Assembly (NCBI GenBank): GCA_007116835.1
Contig: SKHS01000261.1
Coordinates: 1 to 33,491 of the forward strand
Length of the DNA: 33,491 nt
Source: Halomonas sp.
GTDB taxonomy: Bacteria > Pseudomonadota > Gammaproteobacteria > Pseudomonadales > Halomonadaceae
Direction: 5' to 3'
Position 1 is the stretch's first letter, and every line of letters starts with the position of its first letter. Position numbers and translations under genes: made by a program. This document shows, one piece after another, positions 16,000 through 23,749 of this stretch. The notes beneath the pieces are model-generated. The model ran no database searches, had not been told where the DNA came from, and was given only the letters and a program-made list of their open reading frames with translations.

Positions 16000-16293
16000 A
16001 TGCAGGCGAACGGAATTTTTGATGGCATAGGCGAGACAATCGGCGCGACGATTCGCACGGTGGTCGAGTTTCTACTCGGCATCTTCGGTAATTTTTTTAG
16101 CGCGTTTGATGACTTTATCGATGGTCTTACCCGTTCTTTGGGCATTAATGCGTCGTTCTTCAGTCTATTGGTCTTGGTAATTGGCTTGTGGCTGTTGTGG
16201 CAAGGTGTTCGAGCGTTGCTACGGGGCTCCCTGTTGGGAGCCATCGTGCGAATTGTACTGGCGGTGTTTATCCTGTCGTGGCTAATGGTCTAG
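16000..16293 (+). CDS. Small hydrophobic membrane protein, function unknown
   Basis: A 97-residue protein not matched to any family known to me. The first half (FDGIGETIGATIRTVVEFLL then GIFGNFFSAFDDFIDGLTRS) looks amphipathic and could lie along the membrane. The second half has two hydrophobic segments (FFSLLVLVIGLWLLWQGV, about 53-70, and LLGAIVRIVLAVFILSWLMV at the C-terminus) split by a short basic turn (RALLRG). The start at 16000 has only a weak GAGA upstream. The 3' end overlaps the convergent EamA gene by 26 bases. An 87-codon ORF on the other strand lacks protein-like features, and this one is preferred. Confidence 0.6.
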   Translation: MQANGIFDGIGETIGATIRTVVEFLLGIFGNFFSAFDDFIDGLTRSLGINASFFSLLVLVIGLWLLWQGVRALLRGSLLGAIVRIVLAVFILSWLMV

Positions 16294-17212
16294 GCCGCCG
16301 CCCACCCATCCAGGCTTGCGCTATGCCGCAGGCAACAATCAATGCACAGCCACTTAGTTGCAACGGCGATAGCGCTTCACCAAATAGGCTCCAGCCGAAG
16401 ATCACCACTGCCACCGGCTCGCAGTAAGCCAGGGTGCCGTATAGCGCGGTGGGTAATCGGCTTATCGCCATGACAGCACACAGCAGTGCCAAGAATCCAG
16501 GCACAAAGCCAGCCACTAAGAGCCAAGGCCACTGCCATGCAGCGGCAGTGAGTCCTTCAGGCTGCCACAAGGCAAACGGCAGGATAACCAGCGCACCGAC
16601 CAGCAACTGCCAAAATGCGCAGGCGCGGTCATCCAGACGGCTTGGTAAACGACGGTTCATCAGAATAAAGCCGCTGTAGGCCAACATGGCGGCTAAGCCA
16701 AAGCCCATACCGATCACGTCTTGGCGGTTGTCTAGATTAAGGCGAAACTCCTGCATCATGGCAAACCCAAATAGGGCTAAGCCAATAAGCCCCACCTGCG
16801 TGGGCGTTAGGCGCTCAGAGAACAGCAGATGAGCCACAATGGCGGCAAAAATCGGCGCGAGATACACCATCAAAATAGCGTTGGCCATTTGGATATAATT
16901 CATGGCTTGAACGTAAAACAGGATAAACGCCGCTAGTAATACACCACTGATCACCACGTGCCGTCCTGGCAGCGTTTTCAGCATAACGTAGCGTTTTGTC
17001 AGCACCAGGTAGGCCAGCAAAAATGCTGCCCCCAAGCTAAGCCGGTAAAACGTAATGCTTTCGGCATTCAGTTCGGTAATCCGAGAAATAACGCCAATCG
17101 TGGCCATGCCTACGGCCGCTATCACGGCCAGTATCAGGCTGGAAGGGGTGATCGCCGAGGTGGTGGGGTGTGCTGAAGAGAGTGTTAAAGAGGGTGTTGA
17201 TGGGTGGTTCAT
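16268..17212 (-). CDS. EamA/DMT-family metabolite exporter
   Basis: A 314-residue inner-membrane protein with ten hydrophobic segments in two repeated EamA halves. The first half shows GVISRITELNAESITFYRLSLGAAFLLAY and YIQMANAILMVYLAPIFAAIVAHLLFSERLT. The second has GFILMNRRLPSR, FVPGFLALLCAVMAISRLPTALYGTLAYCEPV and FGWSLFGEALSPLQLSGCALIVACG. Family members export amino acids, nucleosides or other metabolites, and specificity cannot be read from sequence. Its start overlaps the ChaC-type gene stop by 4 bases (ATGA), so the two are made together. This hints at a link to gamma-glutamyl or 5-oxoproline products, which is inference only. Confidence 0.88.
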   Translation of the reverse strand: MNHPSTPSLTLSSAHPTTSAITPSSLILAVIAAVGMATIGVISRITELNAESITFYRLSLGAAFLLAYLVLTKRYVMLKTLPGRHVVISGVLLAAFILFYVQAMNYIQMANAILMVYLAPIFAAIVAHLLFSERLTPTQVGLIGLALFGFAMMQEFRLNLDNRQDVIGMGFGLAAMLAYSGFILMNRRLPSRLDDRACAFWQLLVGALVILPFALWQPEGLTAAAWQWPWLLVAGFVPGFLALLCAVMAISRLPTALYGTLAYCEPVAVVIFGWSLFGEALSPLQLSGCALIVACGIAQAWMGGRRPRPLATTG

Positions 17213-17793
17213 AAACGGCGCACCTGCTCTTCCAATGAGTAAACATGAGCATCGTCGATACCCAATTCGCGCAGCGCTTGAGCCAGGTTTAACAAATAAG
17301 CTTTATTAGAACCACTTGGGCCGTGAGCCTGAGCGATTTGTTGAGCGATGTCAGTTAGTGGTGCATCGCCTAAAAAAGCGGGATTGTCGTCAGTGGCTAA
17401 GTAGATTAAACCCTCAGTCGTTGCTTGGGTCGGCGGCGCCTTATCCGGTTGCCCTAGAAAAGTCAGTGGCACTTTTTCACGCAGGTAGCCGTTCTTTTCA
17501 CGCACATCCAGCGGTGCCAATACATCAGGGGTAATGCGATACGCCATACCATGGCACACAGCCCCTTGGGCACGAATTAGCGTCGCAACGCGACCCGGCG
17601 AATCAGGCGTGCCACGGTGGTCGTGGGAGCCTTGCCAAAAGCGTCGTGCCCAGCCAGTAATATAGGCAGGCTGACGTTCTAGGTAAGCAAAGTCGGCCTT
17701 CCAGATCAGCGAGCCGTAACCAAAAAGCCAGATATCGGCATGGCCATCGAAGAAGTTTCTTTGCTGGTTTAGGGCGGTGGTATCAAGCAACAT
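17209..17793 (-). CDS. chaC: ChaC-type glutathione gamma-glutamylcyclotransferase
   Basis: A 194-residue cytosolic enzyme of the ChaC family, which cleaves glutathione to 5-oxoproline and Cys-Gly. Landmarks are DIWLFGYGSLIWKADF near the N-terminus (the YGSLxW substrate loop), ARRFWQGSHDHRGTPDSPGRVATL, then GMAYRI and LDVREKNGY, whose Glu matches the catalytic acid of the family. The ATG at 17793 (MLLDTT) is chosen; the frame also has a TTG at 17814, and neither start has a clear ribosome binding site. It is the first gene of a coupled pair with the EamA exporter and is divergent from the deacetylase-family gene with only 49 bases between starts, so the two units must share regulatory DNA. Confidence 0.88.
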   Translation of the reverse strand: MLLDTTALNQQRNFFDGHADIWLFGYGSLIWKADFAYLERQPAYITGWARRFWQGSHDHRGTPDSPGRVATLIRAQGAVCHGMAYRITPDVLAPLDVREKNGYLREKVPLTFLGQPDKAPPTQATTEGLIYLATDDNPAFLGDAPLTDIAQQIAQAHGPSGSNKAYLLNLAQALRELGIDDAHVYSLEEQVRRL

Positions 17794-17842
17794 AAGGCAT
17801 CTATGCCAAATCAATATTAATTAACAAAGTGGCAACGCACTC

Positions 17843-18751
17843 ATGGCGTTAACGATCGTGCATCATCCGGGTTATACGATTAATTTACCAGTCAACCACC
17901 CCTTTCCGATGGAAAAATTTCGAGTGCTCAGGCAACTGCTTGGCGAACAGCCGTTGGCTTGCCCCGTTGAGTGGTTAACGCCTGAGCCAGCGCCTATCAA
18001 CACCCTTGCCCGGGTGCATACCCACGATTACCTGAACGCGCTAATACGGGGTACTTTAGATCGTGCCGCTCAGCGGCGTAGCGGCTTTACGTGGTCGCCT
18101 GAATTAGTTGAAAGAGTGCGGCTAGAGACCGGCGGTACGCTCCTCACGCTTGAAGCGGCGCTGACCAGTGGCCTTGCCTGTAATTCGGCAGGCGGCACTC
18201 ACCATGCCCATGCCGATGCCGCCAGCGGTTACTGCCTAATTAATGATCTAGCGGTGACGGCGGCCCAGGCGTTGGCCCGTGGTTGGGCTGAACGGGTACT
18301 GATCGTTGATTGCGATGTTCATCAAGGCGATGGTACTGCCCGGTTGTTTACCGGGGTGCCTGGGGTATTTACGTTTTCCATGCACGCTGCGGGTAATTTT
18401 CCAGCGCGCAAGGCCTCAAGCGACCTAGATGTTGCGCTGCCTAATGGTATGAGTGATGACGCTTATTTGGCCGAGCTTGCGTCCCGGTTGCCAGGGATTC
18501 TGGCAGCTTATCAGCCAGATGTAGTGCTGTATGACGCGGGCGTTGATGTCCACCAAGAGGATCGGTTGGGCTATTTAGCGCTTAGCAGCGACGGCCTGTA
18601 TGCCCGCGACCATTATGTGCTTCGCTGCTGTCGTGATGCAGATATTCCCGTGGCGGCAATGATTGGCGGCGGCTATGACCGCGATATCATCGCATTGGCA
18701 CAACGTCACGCCCAGCTGCATCGCGCAGCAGCAGATGTGCTTACTTCTTAG
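17843..18751 (+). CDS. Histone-deacetylase-family Zn amidohydrolase
   Basis: A 302-residue member of the arginase/deacetylase superfamily. It shows the tandem catalytic His in GGTHHAHADAASGYCLIND, the metal-binding DCDVHQGDGTA (Asp and His ligands), the third ligand region LYDAGVDVHQEDRLG, and GGGYDR near the C-terminus with the family Tyr. All key positions are kept, so it should be active. Bacterial relatives deacetylate acetylpolyamines, acetoin-pathway proteins or other acyl-amines, and the substrate cannot be decided here. It is divergent from the ChaC-type gene and followed 61 bases later by the CbiX-like gene. The ATG at 17843 is the natural start but its ribosome binding site is weak. 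Confidence 0.88.
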   Translation: MALTIVHHPGYTINLPVNHPFPMEKFRVLRQLLGEQPLACPVEWLTPEPAPINTLARVHTHDYLNALIRGTLDRAAQRRSGFTWSPELVERVRLETGGTLLTLEAALTSGLACNSAGGTHHAHADAASGYCLINDLAVTAAQALARGWAERVLIVDCDVHQGDGTARLFTGVPGVFTFSMHAAGNFPARKASSDLDVALPNGMSDDAYLAELASRLPGILAAYQPDVVLYDAGVDVHQEDRLGYLALSSDGLYARDHYVLRCCRDADIPVAAMIGGGYDRDIIALAQRHAQLHRAAADVLTS

Positions 18752-18812
18752 CGGCGTACTTCGTAGCTTGTAAGTTTAAAAACCAGCAACTAACACCGAT
18801 AGGAATACCGAC

Positions 18813-19679
18813 ATGCGCGCGATTTTTCTCGTCGATAACGGCTCATTACGGCCCCAGGCAACCCATAACTTGCGCCGTGTAGCGTTTGCGCTCAGCCAAC
18901 AGCTAGGAGAAACCGTGCAGGCGGCTTCTTTGCTGCACTCCAATAAAATTCCTCCTGAAGAGGTCGACGGTATCCCCGCGATTACCCTAGGCCCAGCGGC
19001 TGAGCGAAGCGCCGAGAAGGGGGCGACAGAGATCATTGTGCTGCCATTCTTCTTTGGGCCAAGCAAAGCACTGACGGGCTACCTGCCAGAGCGCATGGCA
19101 GCACTGCAGGCGCGGTTTCCTCAAGTGAGCATTCGTGTGGCCCAGCCGCTGGTGGATGAGCGGGGCAATAACGACCTGCGTTTAGCCAAGCTGCTGGCCG
19201 ACAACGTGCGCGATAAGCACCAAACGGGAGCGACGCCACACGTAGCCCTGGTGGATCACGGTAGCCCGATTCCTGACGTGACCGCCGTGCGCAATCGCTT
19301 AGCTGGTCAGTTAAGCGTGCTACTGGGAGATGACGTTAGCTGCGTAGCAGCGGCTTCCATGGAGCGCCGTGATGGTGACGAATATCGTTTTAACGAGCCG
19401 CTGTTGGAACATTTGCTGGATACGCCGGAGTTCCAATCAGGCTCGGTGATTTTAGCGATGCTGTTTCTCTCGCCTGGGCGTCATGCTGGGGAAGGTGGCG
19501 ATATCGCTGAGATTTGCACCGCCGCGGAACAGCGCCACCCTGGGTTGAGCGTGACAACCACAGCGCTGGTGGGCGAACACGCTGGCATTGTCGATATACT
19601 CAGCACGCGACTGCGCCAAGCGCTTGATGGTGAACGCTTTCTACTTGAGCTGCCGGCTAAGTTAGGTAATGCCCGCTAG
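18813..19679 (+). CDS. Two-domain CbiX-like chelatase-family protein
   Basis: A 288-residue protein made of two CbiX-type halves. CbiX and SirB insert Co or Fe into sirohydrochlorin using two His residues, one in an HGS motif and one in a PxFLxxGxH-type motif. The second half has both: VDHGSP (H149) and LFLSPGRHAGEGGDI (H224). In the first half the matching places read VDNGS (N9) and LPFFFGPSKAL (K85), so that half cannot be a normal active site. The first half probably plays a structural role, with catalysis (if any) in the second half. It could equally be a dimer-mimicking non-catalytic relative. AGGA 8-9 bases before the ATG supports the start. There is no cobalamin or siroheme gene nearby. 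Confidence 0.82.
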   Translation: MRAIFLVDNGSLRPQATHNLRRVAFALSQQLGETVQAASLLHSNKIPPEEVDGIPAITLGPAAERSAEKGATEIIVLPFFFGPSKALTGYLPERMAALQARFPQVSIRVAQPLVDERGNNDLRLAKLLADNVRDKHQTGATPHVALVDHGSPIPDVTAVRNRLAGQLSVLLGDDVSCVAAASMERRDGDEYRFNEPLLEHLLDTPEFQSGSVILAMLFLSPGRHAGEGGDIAEICTAAEQRHPGLSVTTTALVGEHAGIVDILSTRLRQALDGERFLLELPAKLGNAR

Positions 19680-19698
19680 AGGGGAGGTGTAACGCTGC

Positions 19699-19728
19699 TC
19701 AAAGGCGCGTAGAATCGCGGGCCTTTGA
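19699..19728 (+). other. Hairpin in the leader of the ABC-F gene
   Basis: TCAAAGGC (19699-19706) and GCCTTTGA (19721-19728) are perfect 8-bp inverted arms around a 14-base loop that can itself pair GCG with CGC. No T run follows, so it is not a standard terminator for the preceding gene. It lies 34 bases before the TTG start of the ABC-F gene. It may protect or terminate the upstream RNA, or shape the ABC-F leader. Confidence 0.45.
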
Positions 19729-19762
19729 ACGCGCAATTACACTGTTAACCAGGGCTCACATC

Positions 19763-21352
19763 TTGATCGCAACCGCCAATATCACCATGCAGTTTGGGGC
19801 CAAGCCCCTGTTTGAAAATGTTTCCGTCAAATTTAATAACGGCAATCGCTACGGTTTGATTGGCGCCAATGGTTGCGGTAAATCCACCTTTATGAAAATT
19901 TTGGGTGGCGAGCTTGAGCCTTCGTCCGGTCAGGTCATGCTGGATAGCAGCACGCGGCTGGGTAAACTGCGCCAGGATCAGTTTGCCTATGAGAACGAGC
20001 GGGTCATCGACACCGTTATCATGGGGAATGCTGAGCTGTGGAAAGTGGCCGCCGAACGCGAACGGATCTACTCCCTGGCAGAAATGAGTGAAGCCGACGG
20101 AATGGCAGTGGCTGACCTGGAAGTGCGCTTTGCCGAGCTCGACGGCTATACCGCCGAGTCTCGCGCTGGGGAGCTACTGTTGGGGCTAGGTATTCCCATC
20201 GAACAGCATACCGGCCCGATGAGCGAAGTTGCTCCTGGCTGGAAACTGCGCGTGCTGCTCGCCCAGGCGCTGTTTTCCGACCCAGATGTACTACTGCTCG
20301 ACGAGCCGACTAACCACCTGGATATCAATACGATCCGCTGTCTGGAAGATATTCTTAAAGCGCGCAGCAGTACCATGGTGATTATTTCTCACGACCGCCA
20401 CTTCCTGAACAGCGTGTGCACGCACATGGCGGATCTGGATTACGGGGAAATTACCCTGTTCCCAGGCAACTACGATGACTACATGACCGCCGCCACCGCT
20501 GCCCGCGAGCGCCAGCATTCGGATAATGCCAAGAAAAAAGCCCAAATTGCCGAGCTTCAGCAGTTTGTTAGCCGCTTCTCGGCCAACGCCTCTAAAGCCA
20601 AACAAGCCACTTCACGGGCGCGCCAGATCGACAAAATCAAGCTGGAAGATATCAAGCCTTCAAGTCGGGTTAGCCCGTTTATCCGCTTCGATCAGAATAA
20701 AAAGATCCACCGCAATGCGGTGAACGTTGATGCGATCACCAAAGGCTACGACGATGAGAAGCCGCTCTTTGAGCGTTTCTCGATGACCGTCGAAGCGGGT
20801 GAGCGGATTGCCATCATCGGCCCCAACGGCATAGGTAAAACCACCCTGCTGAAAACCCTGGCGGGTGACTTACACCCCGATGCTGGCGAAGTGAAGTGGA
20901 CTGATGCCGCGGAAGTTGGCATGTTTGCCCAAGACCACACCGACGACTTTCCTGTCGATGCCACGCTCTTTGAGTGGATGAGCCAATGGACCAAAGGCGG
21001 CGAGCAGGTGGTGCGCGGCGCGCTGGGGCGGATGCTGTTTTCCAGCGACGACATTAATAAATCTGTCAGGGTGATTTCAGGTGGTGAGCAGGGTCGTATG
21101 CTGTTTGGCAAGCTAACGCTCACTAACCCCAACGTTTTGTTGATGGATGAGCCGACCAACCACCTGGATATGGAATCGATTGAGGCGCTGAACTTAGCGC
21201 TGGAGAACTATCCCGGTACGCTGATATTTGTCAGCCACGACCGCGAGTTTGTTTCGTCGCTCGCCACGCGCATTATTGATATGCAGCCCGAAGGGCTGGT
21301 TGACTTTAGCGGTGGCTATGACGACTACCTGCGTAGCCAAGGCGTTGTTTAA
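19763..21352 (+). CDS. ybiT: ABC-F ribosome-associated ATPase, YbiT type
   Basis: A 529-residue soluble protein with two fused ABC domains and no membrane part. Domain 1 has GANGCGKST and LLLLDEPTNHLDINTI. Its signature reads SEVAPGWKLRVLLAQAL instead of LSGGxxxR, which is the YbiT-type variant. The linker with AKKKAQIAELQQFVSRFSANASKAKQA is the basic P-site tRNA interaction motif region of ABC-F factors. Domain 2 has GPNGIGKTT, a normal VISGGEQGRMLFG signature and LLMDEPTNHLDMESI. ABC-F proteins bind the ribosomal E site and modulate translation. The start codon is TTG at 19763: the N-terminus MIATANITMQFG then lines up with E. coli YbiT, while the next ATG (19787) would remove the first strand. 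Confidence 0.92.
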   Translation: MIATANITMQFGAKPLFENVSVKFNNGNRYGLIGANGCGKSTFMKILGGELEPSSGQVMLDSSTRLGKLRQDQFAYENERVIDTVIMGNAELWKVAAERERIYSLAEMSEADGMAVADLEVRFAELDGYTAESRAGELLLGLGIPIEQHTGPMSEVAPGWKLRVLLAQALFSDPDVLLLDEPTNHLDINTIRCLEDILKARSSTMVIISHDRHFLNSVCTHMADLDYGEITLFPGNYDDYMTAATAARERQHSDNAKKKAQIAELQQFVSRFSANASKAKQATSRARQIDKIKLEDIKPSSRVSPFIRFDQNKKIHRNAVNVDAITKGYDDEKPLFERFSMTVEAGERIAIIGPNGIGKTTLLKTLAGDLHPDAGEVKWTDAAEVGMFAQDHTDDFPVDATLFEWMSQWTKGGEQVVRGALGRMLFSSDDINKSVRVISGGEQGRMLFGKLTLTNPNVLLMDEPTNHLDMESIEALNLALENYPGTLIFVSHDREFVSSLATRIIDMQPEGLVDFSGGYDDYLRSQGVV

Positions 21353-21364
21353 TCGCTAAACAGG

Positions 21365-21952
21365 TTAGCCAATAATCTGTGCGTAGGTCGTTTCCGTAGC
21401 GGGTTGCCGGTCGGCATCGAGAAGGTTGCCGTTAAAGGTGTCGTTAAGCTCTTTGGCGAGCGCTACATAAACGTGCATTTGCTGGTTACGGCGTTTATGT
21501 AGCGGCGGCTTAACCAGCAAGCTAATCCCACGAATGGGTTCGTGGGTCTCCCCTTGCAGCAGGTCAGGCATCTCGCCAGGTGGAAAGGCGTTGGCAATCG
21601 TGACGGGGTTAGAAGGCTGCTTGCCATTGATTAAGTAAACTTTCTTAATCGCATCATAGCTGGCTTCTTTTCCCCGTAGCCACTCGGCCAAACGTTCGTC
21701 CGTGGTGGCATCGGGGTGGGCAAAAATCACAAAAAGTGAGTGCTGCTTTACTTTCTCTTTACGCGCAGCAGGCGCGGGTGTTTCCGGTTCAGGAGGCTGT
21801 GGTGCTGCTTTGGGGGTAGGCCGAGGAGGAGTAGTCTTTGCTTTAGCGCGGCGTCTTCTAGGTACCACCACATACAAAAAAATGGCTGCTGCCAACAAGC
21901 CTAAGACTAATGAGGCAACAGCGAGTAGAAAAGGAAGTGAAGTGACATCCAT
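21365..21952 (-). CDS. ZipA-like membrane-anchored protein
   Basis: A 195-residue protein with one N-terminal membrane segment (about 6-30), a basic stop-transfer (PRRRRAKAK), a Pro/Ala/Glu-rich linker (about 40-66) and a C-terminal domain of about 125 residues. That domain reads LFVIFA, then YLINGKQPSNPVTIANAFPPGEMPD, GISLLVKPP, MHVYVALAKELNDTFNGNLLDADRQP and a terminal YAQIIG. The order matches the FtsZ-binding C-domain of ZipA: an ANxxxPG turn, a GxxxxxxxP strand, a helix with AxxLA and a G-x-LLD-x-R strand. The linker is much shorter than in E. coli ZipA. The ATG at 21952 has CAGGG 8-9 bases upstream; a GTG at 21961 is in frame. A role in division is inferred. Confidence 0.6.
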   Translation of the reverse strand: MDVTSLPFLLAVASLVLGLLAAAIFLYVVVPRRRRAKAKTTPPRPTPKAAPQPPEPETPAPAARKEKVKQHSLFVIFAHPDATTDERLAEWLRGKEASYDAIKKVYLINGKQPSNPVTIANAFPPGEMPDLLQGETHEPIRGISLLVKPPLHKRRNQQMHVYVALAKELNDTFNGNLLDADRQPATETTYAQIIG

Positions 21953-21976
21953 GTGATACACCCTGTCGATGGGCGT

Positions 21977-22447
21977 TTAGGCCCTGTGATTTAACCGTAG
22001 AATAGACGTATTAAGCGTCAACGCAAGCGCCACCCAAAGCCAATAAGGCGCCATCAACCAAGCAGCCAATGCGTTCACATTAGCGAACAGCCCAATGGCT
22101 AGCGTAATTAACCCTAAAAGAAGAACGATATCCGCCAGCGCTGCGGCGACCTGCTTGCGCCCAAAGAACAGCCATGACCACGCTGCATTAGCCAGTAATT
22201 GAAGGCCATAAACCGCTAAGCTTGCCGTGCGTAGCGGGGAGTCATCGGCCATATAAATACGCCACGCGGCAATAGCCATTAATAAATAAAGAATACCCCA
22301 GGCGATAGGGAAGGCAATGTCAGGTGGTGTCCAGCTGGGTTTGCGCAGCTCGCGGTACCAGCCGTCGGGACGAAAACGCGCCCCCGTGGTGGCGGTAAGG
22401 CCAACAAGCAGGAGTGACACCAGCAGAGCGAATAGCGAACCGAGCAT
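21977..22447 (-). CDS. tspO: TspO/MBR-family membrane protein
   Basis: A 156-residue protein with five membrane segments, the TspO (translocator protein) layout. Family landmarks are WYRELRKPSWTPPDIAFPIAWGILYLLMAIAAW (about 30-62), the WxPP ligand-pocket loop and WxxLY motif, ANAAWSWLFFGRK, and late YWLWVALALTLN. Bacterial TspO binds tetrapyrroles and is tied to porphyrin handling and stress responses, but its reaction is still debated. The ZipA-like gene begins 24 bases after its stop on the same strand, so the two may be cotranscribed. There is no functional link known to me. Confidence 0.92.
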   Translation of the reverse strand: MLGSLFALLVSLLLVGLTATTGARFRPDGWYRELRKPSWTPPDIAFPIAWGILYLLMAIAAWRIYMADDSPLRTASLAVYGLQLLANAAWSWLFFGRKQVAAALADIVLLLGLITLAIGLFANVNALAAWLMAPYWLWVALALTLNTSILRLNHRA

Positions 22448-22510
22448 GACTCACCTGTAGGTTAAAACGCCAGAATCAATAGCCTAGCAGCGTTTGGGCA
22501 GGTGCAGACA

Positions 22511-22541
22511 CAAAAAAAGCACCACTTAAGTGATGCTTTTC
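22511..22541 (-). terminator. Rho-independent terminator of the OYE gene
   Basis: AAAAGCA-C-CACTTAAGTG-A-TGCTTTT is a long stem (the palindrome CACTTAAGTG with one A/C mismatch, then AGCA/TGCT and A/T pairs). Read on the minus strand it is followed by seven T. It lies 27 bases after the stop of the minus-strand reductase gene. The symmetric A/T flanks mean it could also work in the other direction. Confidence 0.8.
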
Positions 22542-22567
22542 AGTCTTATGATATGGCGTTGAGCCGT

Positions 22568-23686
22568 CTAACCAATACGATCGTAGCCGTTATCCATAAA
22601 CGGATAATCGGTATAGCCCTTTTCGTCACCACCGTAAAACGTTTCAGGGTTCGGCTCGGTAAGTGGCGCGTTCACTCGGAAGCGTTCCGGCAAGTCGGGG
22701 TTGGCGATATAGGGGCGGCCAAAGGCCACAGCATCGGTGGTGTTTTCGTTCATCCGGGCTTCGGCGTGTTTGGCATCGTAGTTGCCGCAGTAAATCAGGC
22801 AGCCGCTAAAGCGCTCGCGCATTTGCTCTCTAAAGCCCTCTGGGAAGGTGATATCACCACCAATCCAGTTAGGCTCATTTAAGTGGAGATAGGCTAAGCC
22901 ACGCTTAGACAGCTGCTCGGCCAGGTAGAAGGCCATGGCTTCAGGCTCATCATCGGTTAGGCCGAACAGTTCGATAAACGGCGTCAGGCGAATGCCAACA
23001 CGTGCTGCGCCAAATACCTCAATCACCGCATCGACGACTTCCAATGGAAAGCGTGCGCGATTCTCCAACGAGCCGCCATACTGGTCGGTACGCTGATTGG
23101 TGCCGGTGGCCAAAAACTGGTTAAGCAAGTAAGCATTGGCTGCATGCACTTCCACCATATCGAAGCCTGCGCGTTTTGCGCGAACGGCCGCTTGGCGGTA
23201 GTCATCGACAATGCCTGGAATCTCATCGGTTTCCAGTGCGCGGGGTGTGCTGGTAGGGTGCTGGCCAGCAGTGCCGTCTTCAAACTCAACAAAGCATTGA
23301 GCGCCTTCCCCTTTTAATGCGCTAGGGGCAACAGGCGGTTGGCCATTCGGTTGCACCATTTCATGGGAAACGCGCCCAACGTGCCACAGCTGCAGCGCGA
23401 TACGGCCACCTTTGGCATGCACCGCATCTACCACGCCTTTCCAGCCCGCTTCTTGCTCATCCGTCCAGATGCCTGGTGTGTACACATAACCCTTGGCAGT
23501 GGGGGAAATATTGGTGGCTTCACTAATAATCAGTCCAGCCCCTGCGCGTTGGCCGTAATAGGCTTCCTGCAGGGTGCCCGGCACGCTGCTGGGCGTGCGT
23601 GAGCGTGTCAGGGGCGCCATGATTACGCGGTTAGGGATCGATAAACTACCTAACTGAAGAGGGGTGAAAAGCGTTTCATACGCCAT
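22568..23686 (-). CDS. nemA: Old Yellow Enzyme family alkene reductase (NemA-like)
   Basis: A 372-residue FMN-dependent NADPH oxidoreductase that reduces activated C=C bonds, quinones, nitro-esters or similar electrophiles. It begins METLFTPLQLG-style (MAYETLFTPLQLGSLSIPNRVIMAPLTRSR), with the FMN-binding N-terminal strand. AGAGLIISEATNISPTAKGY, LQLWHVGRVSH, then FDMVEVHAANAYLLNQFL with the substrate-binding His/Asn pair and the conserved Tyr follow. Late VAFGRPYIANPDLPERF is the FMN phosphate site. The ATG at 23686 has a strong AAGGAG 7 bases before it; the frame extends to 23713 without support. It has its own terminator and a candidate repressor site over its promoter. Confidence 0.92.
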   Translation of the reverse strand: MAYETLFTPLQLGSLSIPNRVIMAPLTRSRTPSSVPGTLQEAYYGQRAGAGLIISEATNISPTAKGYVYTPGIWTDEQEAGWKGVVDAVHAKGGRIALQLWHVGRVSHEMVQPNGQPPVAPSALKGEGAQCFVEFEDGTAGQHPTSTPRALETDEIPGIVDDYRQAAVRAKRAGFDMVEVHAANAYLLNQFLATGTNQRTDQYGGSLENRARFPLEVVDAVIEVFGAARVGIRLTPFIELFGLTDDEPEAMAFYLAEQLSKRGLAYLHLNEPNWIGGDITFPEGFREQMRERFSGCLIYCGNYDAKHAEARMNENTTDAVAFGRPYIANPDLPERFRVNAPLTEPNPETFYGGDEKGYTDYPFMDNGYDRIG

Positions 23687-23713
23687 GGGAAAACTCCTTT
23701 TGGTAACGATCAA

Positions 23714-23749
23714 ATTATATCGCGGTGGTTATAATAGACCAGTTTACTA
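23714..23749 (-). promoter_or_regulatory. OYE promoter with overlapping candidate operator
   Basis: A perfect minus-strand TATAAT -10 element lies at 23714-23719. The -35 position (17-base spacer) falls at 23737-23742 and has poor consensus. It is covered by TAGACCAGTTTACTA (23735-23749), an interrupted palindrome with TAG and CTA ends that resembles the TAGACC-type sites of NemR-like TetR repressors. No such repressor gene lies in the window. The rest of the gap to the chemoreceptor start holds a TTTATCGATAAA palindrome (23851-23862) but no ORF that can be supported. Confidence 0.4.

Noticed and set aside
15981..16244. 87-codon minus-strand ORF opposite the small membrane protein
   Set aside because: Its composition is rich in Arg, Lys, Ser and Pro with no motif. 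The plus-strand frame gives coherent membrane segments.
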